This document shows positions 45,889 to 54,588 of a stretch of DNA of 64,000 bases, in pieces; the first letter of the stretch is position 1, and each line of letters opens with the position of its first letter. Origin of the DNA: Deltaproteobacteria bacterium (lineage in GTDB: Bacteria > Desulfobacterota > Desulfuromonadia > Geobacterales > Pseudopelobacteraceae); the NCBI GenBank assembly GCA_021781535.1, contig JAJXWO010000002.1, positions 1-64,000 on the forward strand. The letters run 5' to 3'. The translations under genes were made by a program, and so were the position numbers. The notes below the pieces were generated by a model, which saw only the letters and a program-made list of their open reading frames with translations, was not told the DNA's origin and made no database searches.

Positions 45889-47568
45889 TTAGTGCCTGTT
45901 ATTTGTCAGGAATGTGGCGAATTTTTCGGCCGGCATCGGTCGGCCGAAAAAATATCCTTGTCCCTCGGCACAGTGATGGGTTTTTAGAAAGGCAAGCTGT
46001 TGCCGCGTTTCGATGCCCTCGGCCACGACCCGCTGTTTGAGGCTCATGCCCATGGCAATGACGGCGCCGACGATGGCGTCGCCACCATCGTCAAAATCGC
46101 CGCCGATAGCCTGCACAAATGACTGATCGATTTTGAGCACATCGATCGGGAAACTTCGCAGATAGCTCAAACTGGAATAACCGGTGCCAAAGTCATCAAT
46201 GGCAATCTGTACGCCAAGGCCCTTGAGCGCGTGCAAGACTTCCGTCGTCTGCTGTGTATCCTGCATCAGCCCGCTTTCGGTCAGCTCCAATTCAAGGTGG
46301 TGCGGGTTCAGGCCGGTGTCGCCCAGGATCTCACAAACTCCAACAAGAAAATCCTTGCCGTGTAATTCAACAGCCGAGACGTTGACTGCAATCTGACCAA
46401 GGTAAAGGCCGTCTTTCAACCAGGCATGGGCCTGACGGCAGGCTTCGCGCAGCACCCACTTGCCGATCGGTACAATCAATCCGCACTCTTCGGCGATGTT
46501 CACGAACTGCGCCGGGTAGGCGAGTCGATGATCGGATCGCCGCCAGCGTACCAGGGCCTCGGCACCGGTAATGACACCGGTCTTGAGATTCACTTTCGGC
46601 TGGTAATGCAATACAAATTTTTGCTGCTCAAGCGCGTGGTGCAGCACCTGTTCGACGGCATGTCGCTTGACCGCACGTACATTCATCTCCTGAGTGAACA
46701 CCTGATAGTTGTTGCGCCCGTTTTTTTTAGCGTGATACATCGCGATGTCAGCATTCCTGACCATCATTTCGACAGTTTTGCCGTCGTCGGGGTAGAGGCT
46801 GATGCCGATGCTCAGAGAAACGTGGAGCCGATGGCCTGCGACGAGATGGGGTTTGGCAATAGCCTTGAGTAATTTTTCGGCGGTGAAGGTGGCGTCCCGC
46901 ACATCCTTGACTTCAGGCAGCAGTACCACGAATTCGTCTCCCCCCTGACGGCTGACGGTATCCGAGAGACGAACGCACGATTGCAAGCGGTTTGCGACCG
47001 ACTGCAACAGTTGGTCACCGACATCATGCCCGAGTGAATCGTTGATGTGCTTGAAGTGATCGAGGTCCAGATATATCAGGGCGAGCATCGTGCCGTGACG
47101 CTGCGCGAGCGCGATCGACTGTTCCAAACGGTCGGTCAGCAGCGAACGATTCGGCAAACCCGTGAGAAAGTCGTGTTCGGCCATATAGGCCATCTGTGCG
47201 GTGGCCTGTTCGGCGGCCTCGGTCATCGTCTGGGCGTGAACCGTCGCGATGACGAGTTGCTCGTTCGCTTCGCGCAGTTGCGCCTCGGCGCGCGCGCTCA
47301 GTTCGGCCTTGACCCTCTCGGCCTCTTCGCGCAGATTGGCAACTTCTTCGCGCAGATCGGCGGCCTCTTGGCGTTGGTCAGCGGTATCGTCGCGCCGGTC
47401 AGCAGTTTCTTGGCGCTGGTCGGCGGCCTGTTTCCCGGCAAGGACCACGGCCTCGCGGACGGCGAGGGTCTTCAGAGGCAGAGAGGCCGGAGATAGTGTG
47501 CTTTCCTCTGTTTCAGGCAGCTTCCTGGCCATGTTTTTGCGCAGCGGGCGCCCCTTCTTGACCGTCAC
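45889..47568 (-). CDS. GGDEF-EAL c-di-GMP enzyme with heptad-rich N terminus
   Basis: A 559-residue protein. Residues about 45-120 form a charged coiled coil with repeated 'DQRQEAADLREE' units. A GGDEF domain follows (about 140-295), with RQGGDEFVVLLPE intact, and then an EAL domain (about 310-555), with GAEALVRW and TELELTESGL. Both activities look possible, so it may make or break c-di-GMP. It has no membrane helix. Its start overlaps the KaiC-like gene by 4 nt, so it is expressed with that ATPase. The codons are GC-rich relative to the neighbours. Confidence 0.92.
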   Translation of the reverse strand: MTVKKGRPLRKNMARKLPETEESTLSPASLPLKTLAVREAVVLAGKQAADQRQETADRRDDTADQRQEAADLREEVANLREEAERVKAELSARAEAQLREANEQLVIATVHAQTMTEAAEQATAQMAYMAEHDFLTGLPNRSLLTDRLEQSIALAQRHGTMLALIYLDLDHFKHINDSLGHDVGDQLLQSVANRLQSCVRLSDTVSRQGGDEFVVLLPEVKDVRDATFTAEKLLKAIAKPHLVAGHRLHVSLSIGISLYPDDGKTVEMMVRNADIAMYHAKKNGRNNYQVFTQEMNVRAVKRHAVEQVLHHALEQQKFVLHYQPKVNLKTGVITGAEALVRWRRSDHRLAYPAQFVNIAEECGLIVPIGKWVLREACRQAHAWLKDGLYLGQIAVNVSAVELHGKDFLVGVCEILGDTGLNPHHLELELTESGLMQDTQQTTEVLHALKGLGVQIAIDDFGTGYSSLSYLRSFPIDVLKIDQSFVQAIGGDFDDGGDAIVGAVIAMGMSLKQRVVAEGIETRQQLAFLKTHHCAEGQGYFFGRPMPAEKFATFLTNNRH

Positions 47569-48560
47569 GGCTTGCCCCCTTTGGCCGGTGCGGATGTTTT
47601 CACCCGTGTCGGCTGCCCGCCGAGGATTCCTTCGTAGTCACGCACCGGGTCGCCGATGACGATACCATCATCAGTGATGTTGAACAGCCTGATCTCGGTG
47701 CTGTGGGCGCTGGCGCGTACTTTGACGACCGCCATGACGCGTTGCAAGCGGCTCTCCACCTCGATGTAGCGCTGGACGATGATTGCGTCGGTAAGAAAAG
47801 CCGACCCGTAAGGGCTGAAGCGCAGATCGATATAGCGGTCTTCGAGTTCCGACGTCATCAGCACCGTCACGCCGAGGTTTGACAGTACAACGAACATGCG
47901 GAACAGCGATTCGCGAAAGTCATCACGAAAGGCAGGCGCCACCGCCAGTTCAAACCCGGAGAGCGAGTCGATCACTACCCGGGTGGCTTTCATCTTGTGA
48001 ATGAGGTCGGTCAGATGCTGCACGATCTCGTCGATCGACAGATCCAGGGAGCGGGTGTTGATCAGGCCTATCTGACCGGCGCGCACCATATCATCAAGCG
48101 TGCGGACCCATGACTGACTCGGCGTCTGCTCAAACGCGACGATTACGCCCGGTTCTCCCCGGCGCACGCCCTCGGCCAGGAAGGCCGTGGCGAGAATGGT
48201 CTTGCCCGCGCCGGACGGCCCCGCAACCAGCAGGGTATAGCTCGCCTCTATGGCAACATCCGCTTCGCGGCCCTCCAGGCGTGTCTTGATACGTGCCAAA
48301 AGTGCGGCGCTGTCACCCGGGTCCTCGGCAGTTGCAAGCCACGGGAAAGCGGCGCTCGCCAGGTACAGCGAGCGTCTGAAGAGGACGTCGACACCGTGGT
48401 CACCGATCACCGGTGCGAGGCGGATGACTGTCTGGTGCCATATGCTGATTGTGGTTTCGGCGACCGCGCTCGCATCGGGGACACTCCCGGCATGATGAGC
48501 CAGAGTTTTTCGAATCGCTTCCTGACTCAGTTCACTATTGGTTGTTGCAGGTTTATTCAT
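47565..48560 (-). CDS. KaiC-like RecA-fold ATPase, apparent fusion
   Basis: A 331-residue protein. Residues 1-112 are a helical domain (SQEAIRKTLAHHAG, IGDHGVDVLFRRSLYLASAAFPWL) that I recall as a separate small protein next to KaiC-like genes in other genomes. The KaiC/RadA-type ATPase then starts abruptly at the Walker A GPSGAGKT (114-121), continuing with RVVIDSLSGFE (Walker B) and 'YIEVESRLQRVMAVVKVRAS'. The usual ATPase N-terminal lead (PTGIPGLDEILGGG-like) is missing. The ATG at 48560 is the plausible start; the 70-residue extension to 48770 is not. The function is unknown. Confidence 0.75.
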   Translation of the reverse strand: MNKPATTNSELSQEAIRKTLAHHAGSVPDASAVAETTISIWHQTVIRLAPVIGDHGVDVLFRRSLYLASAAFPWLATAEDPGDSAALLARIKTRLEGREADVAIEASYTLLVAGPSGAGKTILATAFLAEGVRRGEPGVIVAFEQTPSQSWVRTLDDMVRAGQIGLINTRSLDLSIDEIVQHLTDLIHKMKATRVVIDSLSGFELAVAPAFRDDFRESLFRMFVVLSNLGVTVLMTSELEDRYIDLRFSPYGSAFLTDAIIVQRYIEVESRLQRVMAVVKVRASAHSTEIRLFNITDDGIVIGDPVRDYEGILGGQPTRVKTSAPAKGGKP

Positions 48561-48660
48561 ACCTACGATTTTACCGTATGGAAAAAAGGATGCAATGAGC
48601 CGAAAGAAGTTTTTCGACAGGTGTGATTTTGGTTCTGAATATGGTGAAATCGGCTTCACT

Positions 48661-48688
48661 TTGACAAGTGGCCCGATCACGGTAGAAT
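48661..48688 (+). promoter_or_regulatory. Sigma-70 type promoter of the FecR-OmpA-CHASE2 operon
   Basis: TTGACA (48661-48666), 16-nt spacer, TAGAAT (48683-48688), followed by an AT-rich start region. It lies about 90 nt upstream of the FecR-domain gene. Confidence 0.65.
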
Positions 48689-48781
48689 AATTGTTAATTG
48701 AAGAAGCAAATCTCTCTCCTGGCCATGCGACGTAGCATGTGGGGAGGAATAAACTTTGGACACTGCACAAAGGAGAGCGAT

Positions 48782-49231
48782 ATGATACGTGCCCTACTGT
48801 TCATGCTGTGTGCTCTGCTGGCGGCCGTGCCAACCGTGCAGGCAGAAAACAATCCTGCCCCCATAGGGCTTGTGAAGACAGTGACCGGCGATGCGGCGAT
48901 ACTCCGGGAAGGGCGACGCATCGCCGCCAGACCCGGTATTCAGCTTGTGCAGGGGGATGTGCTGACTGCCGGTGCCAGCGGTTCAATGGGTGTAATACTG
49001 CGGGATGATACCTTGTTGTCTCTTGGGGCGTCGTCAGAAACTCATGTAGAACAGTTTGCCTTTGAGCCTGTCAATCAGAGGTTCGGATTGGTTGTGCGGG
49101 TGGCACATGGCATGATCGTATATTTCTCCGGAAAGATAGCAAAGCGTGCTCCCGGTTCTGTCCGAATCGAAACGCCGGTGGCAACATTGGGCGTCAGGGG
49201 AACGTATCTTGCCGCCAGGATTGTCCCATGA
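48782..49231 (+). CDS. Secreted FecR-domain protein
   Basis: A 149-residue protein with signal peptide (about 1-20, VQAEN) and a FecR-type beta domain (VTGDAAILREGRR, GDVLTAGASGSMGVILRDDTLLSLG, IETPVATLGVRGTYLA). There is no N-terminal anti-sigma or membrane segment, so it is a stand-alone periplasmic domain, not a classical FecR. The ATG at 48782 follows AAAGGAG. It overlaps the OmpA-like gene by 4 nt. Confidence 0.85.
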   Translation: MIRALLFMLCALLAAVPTVQAENNPAPIGLVKTVTGDAAILREGRRIAARPGIQLVQGDVLTAGASGSMGVILRDDTLLSLGASSETHVEQFAFEPVNQRFGLVVRVAHGMIVYFSGKIAKRAPGSVRIETPVATLGVRGTYLAARIVP

Positions 49232-49845
49232 AGAAAGCGTTCTGTTATAGTGTGCTGCTTTCTGTCGGTATGAGTACGGTGCTTTTTATCACAGGTTGCT
49301 CCAGTCAGAAAAGCTATGTCGTTCTGCTCCCTGAAGATGGCAAGGTTTCGGGGGAAGTCACGGTTACGAATGCTCATGGCTCACAGGTTCTGAAAAAGTC
49401 ATGGCAGGCGACAGAAATTGCCGGGGCGGATGCTGGGCCAGGCAGCCCCGAGATGATGGACAAGGCGGAGGTGCAGAGTGTCTTCGGTGATGCCCTGGCT
49501 GCTCTGCCCCTGTCACCGGTTCACTACATGCTCTATTTTGAGTTGGGAACGGCCAGACTGGTGCCGGATTCAGAACGGTGTCTGCCCGAAATCATCACAG
49601 CCATACATGATCTGCACCCGGCAGAAATATCGGTCATTGGCCATGCCGATACCGTGGGAACTGCCGAAAGTAACTATCAACTGGGACTCCGGCGGGCAAA
49701 CAGGGTCGCAGATCTGCTCAAAACTTTCAAAGCCGTCCCGGCAGTGATCGAAATCTCTTCCTATGGCGAGGCCGACCTCCTTATCAAGACCGGCGATGAA
49801 ACCCTTGAACCGCGTAATCGGCGCGTAGAGATCACAGTGCGCTGA
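49228..49845 (+). CDS. OmpA-family peptidoglycan-binding lipoprotein
   Basis: A 205-residue predicted lipoprotein (lipobox ITGC, Cys about 25) with a C-terminal OmpA-like domain (about 95-205: YFELGTARLVPDSERCLPEI, VIGHADTVGTAESNYQLGLRRA, RVADLL, LEPRNRRVEITVR). The Asp and Arg that hold the meso-DAP ring are present. It should tether the outer membrane to peptidoglycan. It is the middle gene of a three-gene operon. Confidence 0.9.
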   Translation: MKKAFCYSVLLSVGMSTVLFITGCSSQKSYVVLLPEDGKVSGEVTVTNAHGSQVLKKSWQATEIAGADAGPGSPEMMDKAEVQSVFGDALAALPLSPVHYMLYFELGTARLVPDSERCLPEIITAIHDLHPAEISVIGHADTVGTAESNYQLGLRRANRVADLLKTFKAVPAVIEISSYGEADLLIKTGDETLEPRNRRVEITVR

Positions 49846-49902
49846 AAGCCTGCCGTAAACCCGTTGTCCGGCAGGATCATCACTGCACGTGAGGATACTG
49901 AT

Positions 49903-51912
49903 GTGCCCCGACTGACCTTCAATTTTTTCTCCCGATCCATCAATTCCGGCAGGTTTTTGATCGTTTCCTGCGGAATTGCCCTTACAATCGGTTTTTGTGG
50001 CGTCTCCCTGTATCTCCCCGCTTTTTTGCCGCAGCTTGATGGCCGTTTTTTTGACGGTCTTATATCGAATGACGATCTGCCTCAGGAGGAGTTCGGCCCG
50101 GTTGTGATCGCGCTGGACGATGAATCCCTGACCCGCTATGGCCGCTGGCCCTGGCCTCGGGCACGTATGGCGCGTCTTCTGGCACGCATTGCTGAACAGG
50201 GGCCTGCGAGCGTGGGAATTGATATCATCTTTGCAGAAGCGGAATTCCCCGTCGGCAGAGACCAGGTGGTCGGTGCTGCCCATCACTTGTCTGCAGGTGA
50301 TCTGGCCCTTGCAAAGGCTCTGGCCGCTGGTCCTTTCGTGCCCGGTTTCGAGTTGACCTTTGCGCCGGCGTCAGCCGCGGTTGTCGCACCACCGCTTCAC
50401 CCTCTGAACGCGGTATTCGAGAGAGACAAGGGGGCAGCCGACCCCCGAAAATTTCTCTGGCGGGCCACCGGAGCGGTAAACAGTATGCCGGAGTTCTCCC
50501 GTTCCGTTGTTTCAGCGGGGTTTCTCAACGCTGCCATGGAGCATGACGGCATCCTCCGGCGAATGCCCGCACTCATCGAGTATGGCGGAAAGATTTATCC
50601 CAGCCTTGGACTTGCCACGGTTTTACGAGCAGCCGGTGTATCCGGAGCCGTGCTTGAATCGAAACGGTCGGGCAATCTTTTCCTGAAGGCTGGAACCCGC
50701 CGCATTCCCCTGGATGACCGTGGCCGGCTCCTGCTCCGCTACCGGGGATGGCACGGCGCTATCACGACGTTCTCGGCAGCTGCAGTGCTGGAGGGACGTG
50801 TTCCCCGTAATGAGCTTGCGGGACGGGTCGTTCTGCTTGGAGCGACCGCCACCGGAATTGGCGATTCAGTTGCAACTCCCGTTGACCAACGACTGCCGGG
50901 GGTTCTGGCCCATGCGATTGTTGCGGATAATATCCTCAGGGGCAATTTTGCCCGGCCCGCTTCGGGAGGATACCGGTTGCTTGCCGTGCTTCTGCTTGGA
51001 GGTGCTGCCGTGCTTGTCTGCATCGGGCTTCCTGTCATTCGCGGGGCAATGTTACTTGCTCTTGCAGCAATCGGTGCATGGCTGGGGGCAACCTGGCTGT
51101 TCAACTCCAGCGGGGTTTTCCTGTCGCCGGTGTTACCGCTGCTGACGCTGACATCAAACTTTTCATTGCTTACCCTTGTCCGCCTGTTTTTTGTAGAGAA
51201 GCGGGTACAGAACCAGAAGCGGGACCTGGCCGCAACACGTGATTTCATTATGACGTCTCTGGCTTCGCTCGCCCAGATACGAGACACCGAAACCGGCACC
51301 CACATCATGCGCACCCAGCGTTATCTGCATATTCTGTGCACGGAGGTATCCCGGCATCCGCGATTTCGTCATCTGCTGAATAAGGAGAGAATCGAGCTGG
51401 TCTCAAAACTTGCTGTCCTCCATGATATCGGCAAGGTTGGCATCGCCGATAATCTGCTTCGAAAACCCACCCGTTTTACGGTTGAAGAATATGAAAACGT
51501 CAAGAAACATGCCGCGTATGGCAGAGATGCAATAATCATGGCCGAGTCACGAGTAGGCGATTATAGTGATGAACTGCTCCGGTATGCGAAGGATATTGCC
51601 TATTCGCATCATGAACGGTGGGACGGCACGGGGTATCCGGAAGGGCTGCGCGGTGAACAGATACCGTGGGTGGGTCGGCTTATGGCTGTTGCCGACGTGT
51701 ACGATGCCTTGGTCACAAAGAGGGTTTACAAGGGACCTGTTCCGCATGAAGAGGCGGTCCGTATCATCGCCAAGGGTCGTGGCGTCCAGTTTGATCCGGA
51801 TGTCGTGGATGCCTTCCTCAGGGTGGAGGGGCAGTGGCGCCGGATTGCCAGCGAACTGAAAGACCCGGTCGATGCGGCGTCGCCTCCTGTGCATGAGCAG
51901 ACACCGCTTTGA
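49903..51912 (+). CDS. CHASE2-HD-GYP membrane phosphodiesterase
   Basis: A 669-residue protein: N-terminal membrane helix (about 17-40), extracytoplasmic CHASE2 sensor (about 45-350, with VVIALDDESLTRYGRWPWPR), three membrane helices (about 350-430), and an HD-GYP domain (about 455-640) with HD in LAVLHDIGKVGI, HHERWDGTGYP and the GYP box. HD-GYP enzymes split c-di-GMP. The GTG at 49903 follows GAGGATAC; a TTG at 49864 is less likely. It closes an operon with FecR and OmpA proteins, which suggests that the sensor reads a cell-wall or periplasmic state. Confidence 0.92.
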   Translation: MPRLTFNFFSRSINSGRFLIVSCGIALTIGFCGVSLYLPAFLPQLDGRFFDGLISNDDLPQEEFGPVVIALDDESLTRYGRWPWPRARMARLLARIAEQGPASVGIDIIFAEAEFPVGRDQVVGAAHHLSAGDLALAKALAAGPFVPGFELTFAPASAAVVAPPLHPLNAVFERDKGAADPRKFLWRATGAVNSMPEFSRSVVSAGFLNAAMEHDGILRRMPALIEYGGKIYPSLGLATVLRAAGVSGAVLESKRSGNLFLKAGTRRIPLDDRGRLLLRYRGWHGAITTFSAAAVLEGRVPRNELAGRVVLLGATATGIGDSVATPVDQRLPGVLAHAIVADNILRGNFARPASGGYRLLAVLLLGGAAVLVCIGLPVIRGAMLLALAAIGAWLGATWLFNSSGVFLSPVLPLLTLTSNFSLLTLVRLFFVEKRVQNQKRDLAATRDFIMTSLASLAQIRDTETGTHIMRTQRYLHILCTEVSRHPRFRHLLNKERIELVSKLAVLHDIGKVGIADNLLRKPTRFTVEEYENVKKHAAYGRDAIIMAESRVGDYSDELLRYAKDIAYSHHERWDGTGYPEGLRGEQIPWVGRLMAVADVYDALVTKRVYKGPVPHEEAVRIIAKGRGVQFDPDVVDAFLRVEGQWRRIASELKDPVDAASPPVHEQTPL

Positions 51913-52053
51913 TGTACTATGACGAATCAGGCGAGGCGCATTTCCGCAAGCGAAGCCCGAACCTCTCCCCCGCTGATATCCGGGACAATGACCAGCTCCA
52001 GTGTCGTCACGCCGACAAGCTCAACGGTATAATCTTCTGTCTCCCGCGTACTG

Positions 52054-52935
52054 TCAGGCAGTTTTTATTCCGCTATCTCTTTCGCGGTGCAGTTCCATCA
52101 GTCGGGCGTTAATCTCTCCTCCAAGGAGAATAACGAATGCGCTGGCGTACATCCAGACGAGAAGTGCTATGACCGCTCCGATACTCCCATACGTCTTGTC
52201 ATAGGATCCAAAAATATTCACATAACATGAAAAGACAAGCGTAACTGCGACCCATGCCCCCGTGGCCGAGACTGCGCCGGGGGCGGTTTCCCGCCATGAC
52301 AGCCTGATCGCCGGAGCGTAGCGATAGAGTGCTGACAGGGCGGCCGTCATAAAACAGAGGGTCACCGGCCAGCGCATAATGTTCCAGGCAATGGTGAAGG
52401 CATTGCCGAGGCCGGCCAGCGAAGCAATCCAGGAGCCGATAAGCGGGCCGAATATGAGCAGAAGCAGGGAGACGACAATGAAAAATGTGAAGCAGACGAC
52501 CAGAAGGACGGAAATTGCACGCACCTTCCAGTAGGGGTGTTGTTCCTCAGTGTCAAATGCGACATTCAGGGCGGTCTGGACCGAGATAACCGCATTTGAT
52601 GCGGTCCAAAGCGCCAACAGTATGCCGAAGGACAAAAGCTTTCCCTGCTGTACCGTTACCAGGGTGCGAAGATTGTCTTTTACCAGAAAAAGAACGGTGC
52701 CTGGTATGAAGCGGCCCATTATTTTCATCAACACCAGGAATAGGTCCGGTACCGGCAGGTAGGCAAGCAGGGTCGTCAGAGAGAGAAGGCACGGGAACAG
52801 CGCAAAAAGGAAGAAAAACGCTATCTCAGCCGCGTGCCCGTCGCAGTTGTCTCTCAGGATGCCCCTGGCAACCCGTCCGGGCAGCTTTAGCAGGATCCCT
52901 TTTTTTCCCGGTTCATCTGCTTTTTTCGTGTTCAT
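52054..52935 (-). CDS. yihY: YihY/BrkB family inner-membrane protein
   Basis: A 293-residue protein with six membrane segments and the YihY pattern: 'ARGILRDNCDGHAAEIAFFFLFALFPCL' at the N terminus, 'YRYAPAIRLSWRETAPGAVSATGAW' and 'YGSIGAVIALLVWMYASAFVILLGGEINA' near the C terminus. The family is misleadingly called ribonuclease BN; its real role is uncertain. It follows the BON gene by 131 nt on the same strand and may share the sigma-54 transcript. No other feature is seen in that gap. Confidence 0.9.
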   Translation of the reverse strand: MNTKKADEPGKKGILLKLPGRVARGILRDNCDGHAAEIAFFFLFALFPCLLSLTTLLAYLPVPDLFLVLMKIMGRFIPGTVLFLVKDNLRTLVTVQQGKLLSFGILLALWTASNAVISVQTALNVAFDTEEQHPYWKVRAISVLLVVCFTFFIVVSLLLLIFGPLIGSWIASLAGLGNAFTIAWNIMRWPVTLCFMTAALSALYRYAPAIRLSWRETAPGAVSATGAWVAVTLVFSCYVNIFGSYDKTYGSIGAVIALLVWMYASAFVILLGGEINARLMELHRERDSGIKTA

Positions 52936-53066
52936 GGCGCCCTGTACCGTCTGACTATTGTCTCTTCATATTTCTTGTGTCGATTTGATGGCAGCGCATT
53001 GAGGCGACGACGCCGGCCCGGTTGTTGAGTGTATCCCGTTTATCAGTATTTGTTTCTTGGGCTGGA

Positions 53067-53825
53067 TTACTTGACGGCCATACGGTTCTTTACCGCTGTC
53101 ACACCGTTTATGTCGGTAACGAGCCTGGTGACCAGACCAATTTCGGCCGCACTCGTTGCTGTGCCGCTCACGGTCACCACGCCGCGCTTCGTTGTGACCG
53201 TGGTATTGAGGACGCCCGTCGAACGCTGGTTCAGCAACGTCATATTGACCTGGGCGGTAATGGAAGCGTCATCGATCTTTTTACGTACCGCCCGGGGTTT
53301 CTTCTGCAAGGTAGTGGAGACGGTCATCGCATTAATGACGTTTTTAACTCCATCGAGATCCTTGCTGTATTCAGCCGCTGATTCCATTTGTGCCCGGTTG
53401 GCAGCAACGCCCCGCAGGGTCACGATGCCGTCATTGACTTCTGCCTCGATTGTGGCCGCGCTGACGCTACGATGAAACGACAGCGCGACTTTTAATTTAT
53501 CCCGGACCCACGCATCCGAGTTTGGAGTGGGAGGAGCGCCGTCGACTTCCAGGCGGTTGTCCACGCGCTTGACCCCGTGGATGGCTGCCACGGTTTCCTG
53601 GGCCAATGATTTGTGGAAGTTTTCGGAGACGGTCCCCGTCAGGGTGACGGCGCCCCCCTTGGAGCGAACGATAACGTCGTCACCATGAAGGTAGGTTTTG
53701 AACGCATATGACTTTTTTGCGGATGATTCAATACGGCTGTCCATTTTTCCGGCGTGAGCGGACACGCTGAACGCCAGCATGAAAATCGCTGCCATAATCA
53801 TTGGTATAGAATATATTGCTTTCAT
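53067..53825 (-). CDS. Periplasmic protein with three BON domains (OsmY-like)
   Basis: A 252-residue protein with signal peptide (ending AHAGK) and three BON-type repeats (about 40-95, 103-168, 180-252), each with a 'GxVTL(S/T)Gx(V/A)' strand and a 'V(K/T)xVxNxxxV' helix-strand unit. E. coli OsmY has two. Such proteins bind anionic membranes and are induced by osmotic stress. It lies 60 nt after csbD and is very probably in the same sigma-54 transcript. Confidence 0.9.
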   Translation of the reverse strand: MKAIYSIPMIMAAIFMLAFSVSAHAGKMDSRIESSAKKSYAFKTYLHGDDVIVRSKGGAVTLTGTVSENFHKSLAQETVAAIHGVKRVDNRLEVDGAPPTPNSDAWVRDKLKVALSFHRSVSAATIEAEVNDGIVTLRGVAANRAQMESAAEYSKDLDGVKNVINAMTVSTTLQKKPRAVRKKIDDASITAQVNMTLLNQRSTGVLNTTVTTKRGVVTVSGTATSAAEIGLVTRLVTDINGVTAVKNRMAVK

Positions 53826-53885
53826 GCACGTACTCCTCTTGTCGTTGGTATTATTGTTTTCCTGGACTTTTCATTCCGATGCCGG

Positions 53886-54065
53886 CTACTTTTCCAGAAC
53901 CTTCTTGATCTGACCGAGCTTTTCCTGAACCTTACCGGCTATCTTCTCCCCGGTGCCTTCACCTTCCAATTTCGGGTTGTCGGTCAGTTTTCCTGCGACC
54001 TCCTTGATAGTGCCCTTCACCTGGTGGAACGTGCCTTCTGCCTGGTCTTTCGTGCTTGATTTCAT
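53886..54065 (-). CDS. CsbD family stress protein
   Basis: A 59-residue hydrophilic protein with the CsbD pattern: 'STKDQAEGTFHQVKGTIKEV', 'GKLTDNPKLEGEG' and a second 'GKVQEKLGQIKKV' helix. CsbD proteins are general stress products of unknown mechanism. The ATG follows AAGGAG. It is the first gene behind the sigma-54 promoter at 54195-54211 and starts the csbD-BON (and perhaps yihY) operon. Confidence 0.93.
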   Translation of the reverse strand: MKSSTKDQAEGTFHQVKGTIKEVAGKLTDNPKLEGEGTGEKIAGKVQEKLGQIKKVLEK

Positions 54066-54194
54066 GGCAGTACTCCTTGGTATGCTGATATTTTATTGCA
54101 ATATTTTTCACCGATCAGAATTCATGTTACCGCTGTTGCATAGCGCACCTCCTTTAAAGAGTAACCGTTGTGCCGTTTAATCACGTGGATACTT

Positions 54195-54211
54195 CGCAAC
54201 TAGCGTGCCAG
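54195..54211 (-). promoter_or_regulatory. Sigma-54 promoter of the csbD-BON operon
   Basis: Reverse strand CTGGCACG-CTAG-TTGCGA is identical in its core to the promoter at 33903-33919. GC is at 54196-54197 and CC at 54208-54209 on the forward strand. The leader to the csbD ATG is about 120 nt. Confidence 0.9.
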
Positions 54212-54232
54212 AGAATTTATCCGGATACTGCT

Positions 54233-54346
54233 GGTGTAACGGTGTGAATATACAGGTTAGACCGGGAGTGGGATGAGTGGGGGGGTAAACGTGGAATCCG
54301 TCACGTAATCCGTTATGATTAACATAACTGCCATATATAGCGGATC
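54233..54346 (-). promoter_or_regulatory. IHF-like site and upstream activator element of csbD
   Basis: An IHF-like block lies at 54235-54252. The upstream element has a duplicated block 1 (atccgtcacg at 54296-54305 and atccgttatg at 54308-54317) and the dyad ctgccatatatagcgg (54328-54343), beginning 132 bp from the -12 GC. Confidence 0.75.
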
Positions 54347-54432
54347 GTGGTGAGGCAACCGGTTGCAACTCAAGGATTCTGCTGAAAGCGCCGGGACTGA
54401 ACGCCTAAGGCGTCCTGGTTTATTCCTTAAAC

Positions 54433-54577
54433 GGCAGTTAACCGCCGATAAAAACGGATACACGCCGATAAAACCAGGACTAACTTCAAAAAAGCGAATC
54501 ACCTTTGCGTTAACCCATTATTTTTCTTGAGACTTTGATTTATCTGCGTGTATCGGCGTACATCGGCGGTTAACCGC
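54433..54577. repeat. Pair of inverted 37-bp repeats
   Basis: The left copy (54433-54470, GCAGTTAACCGCCGATA...CGGATACACGCCGATA) and the right copy (54541-54577, TATCTGCGTGTATCGGCG...CATCGGCGGTTAACCGC) are near-exact inverted copies, each containing the palindrome or near-palindrome GCGGTTAACCGC. The right copy lies directly after the radical SAM stop on the reverse strand. It may be a REP-like element or a terminator. Confidence 0.6.
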
Positions 54578-54588
54578 TTTTTTTAGGT

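Noticed and set aside
51913-52053. 67-codon frame across the gap after the HD-GYP gene
   Set aside because: It overlaps the yihY end, has no ribosome site and no recognisable pattern; the gap between these convergent genes shows no clear terminator either.
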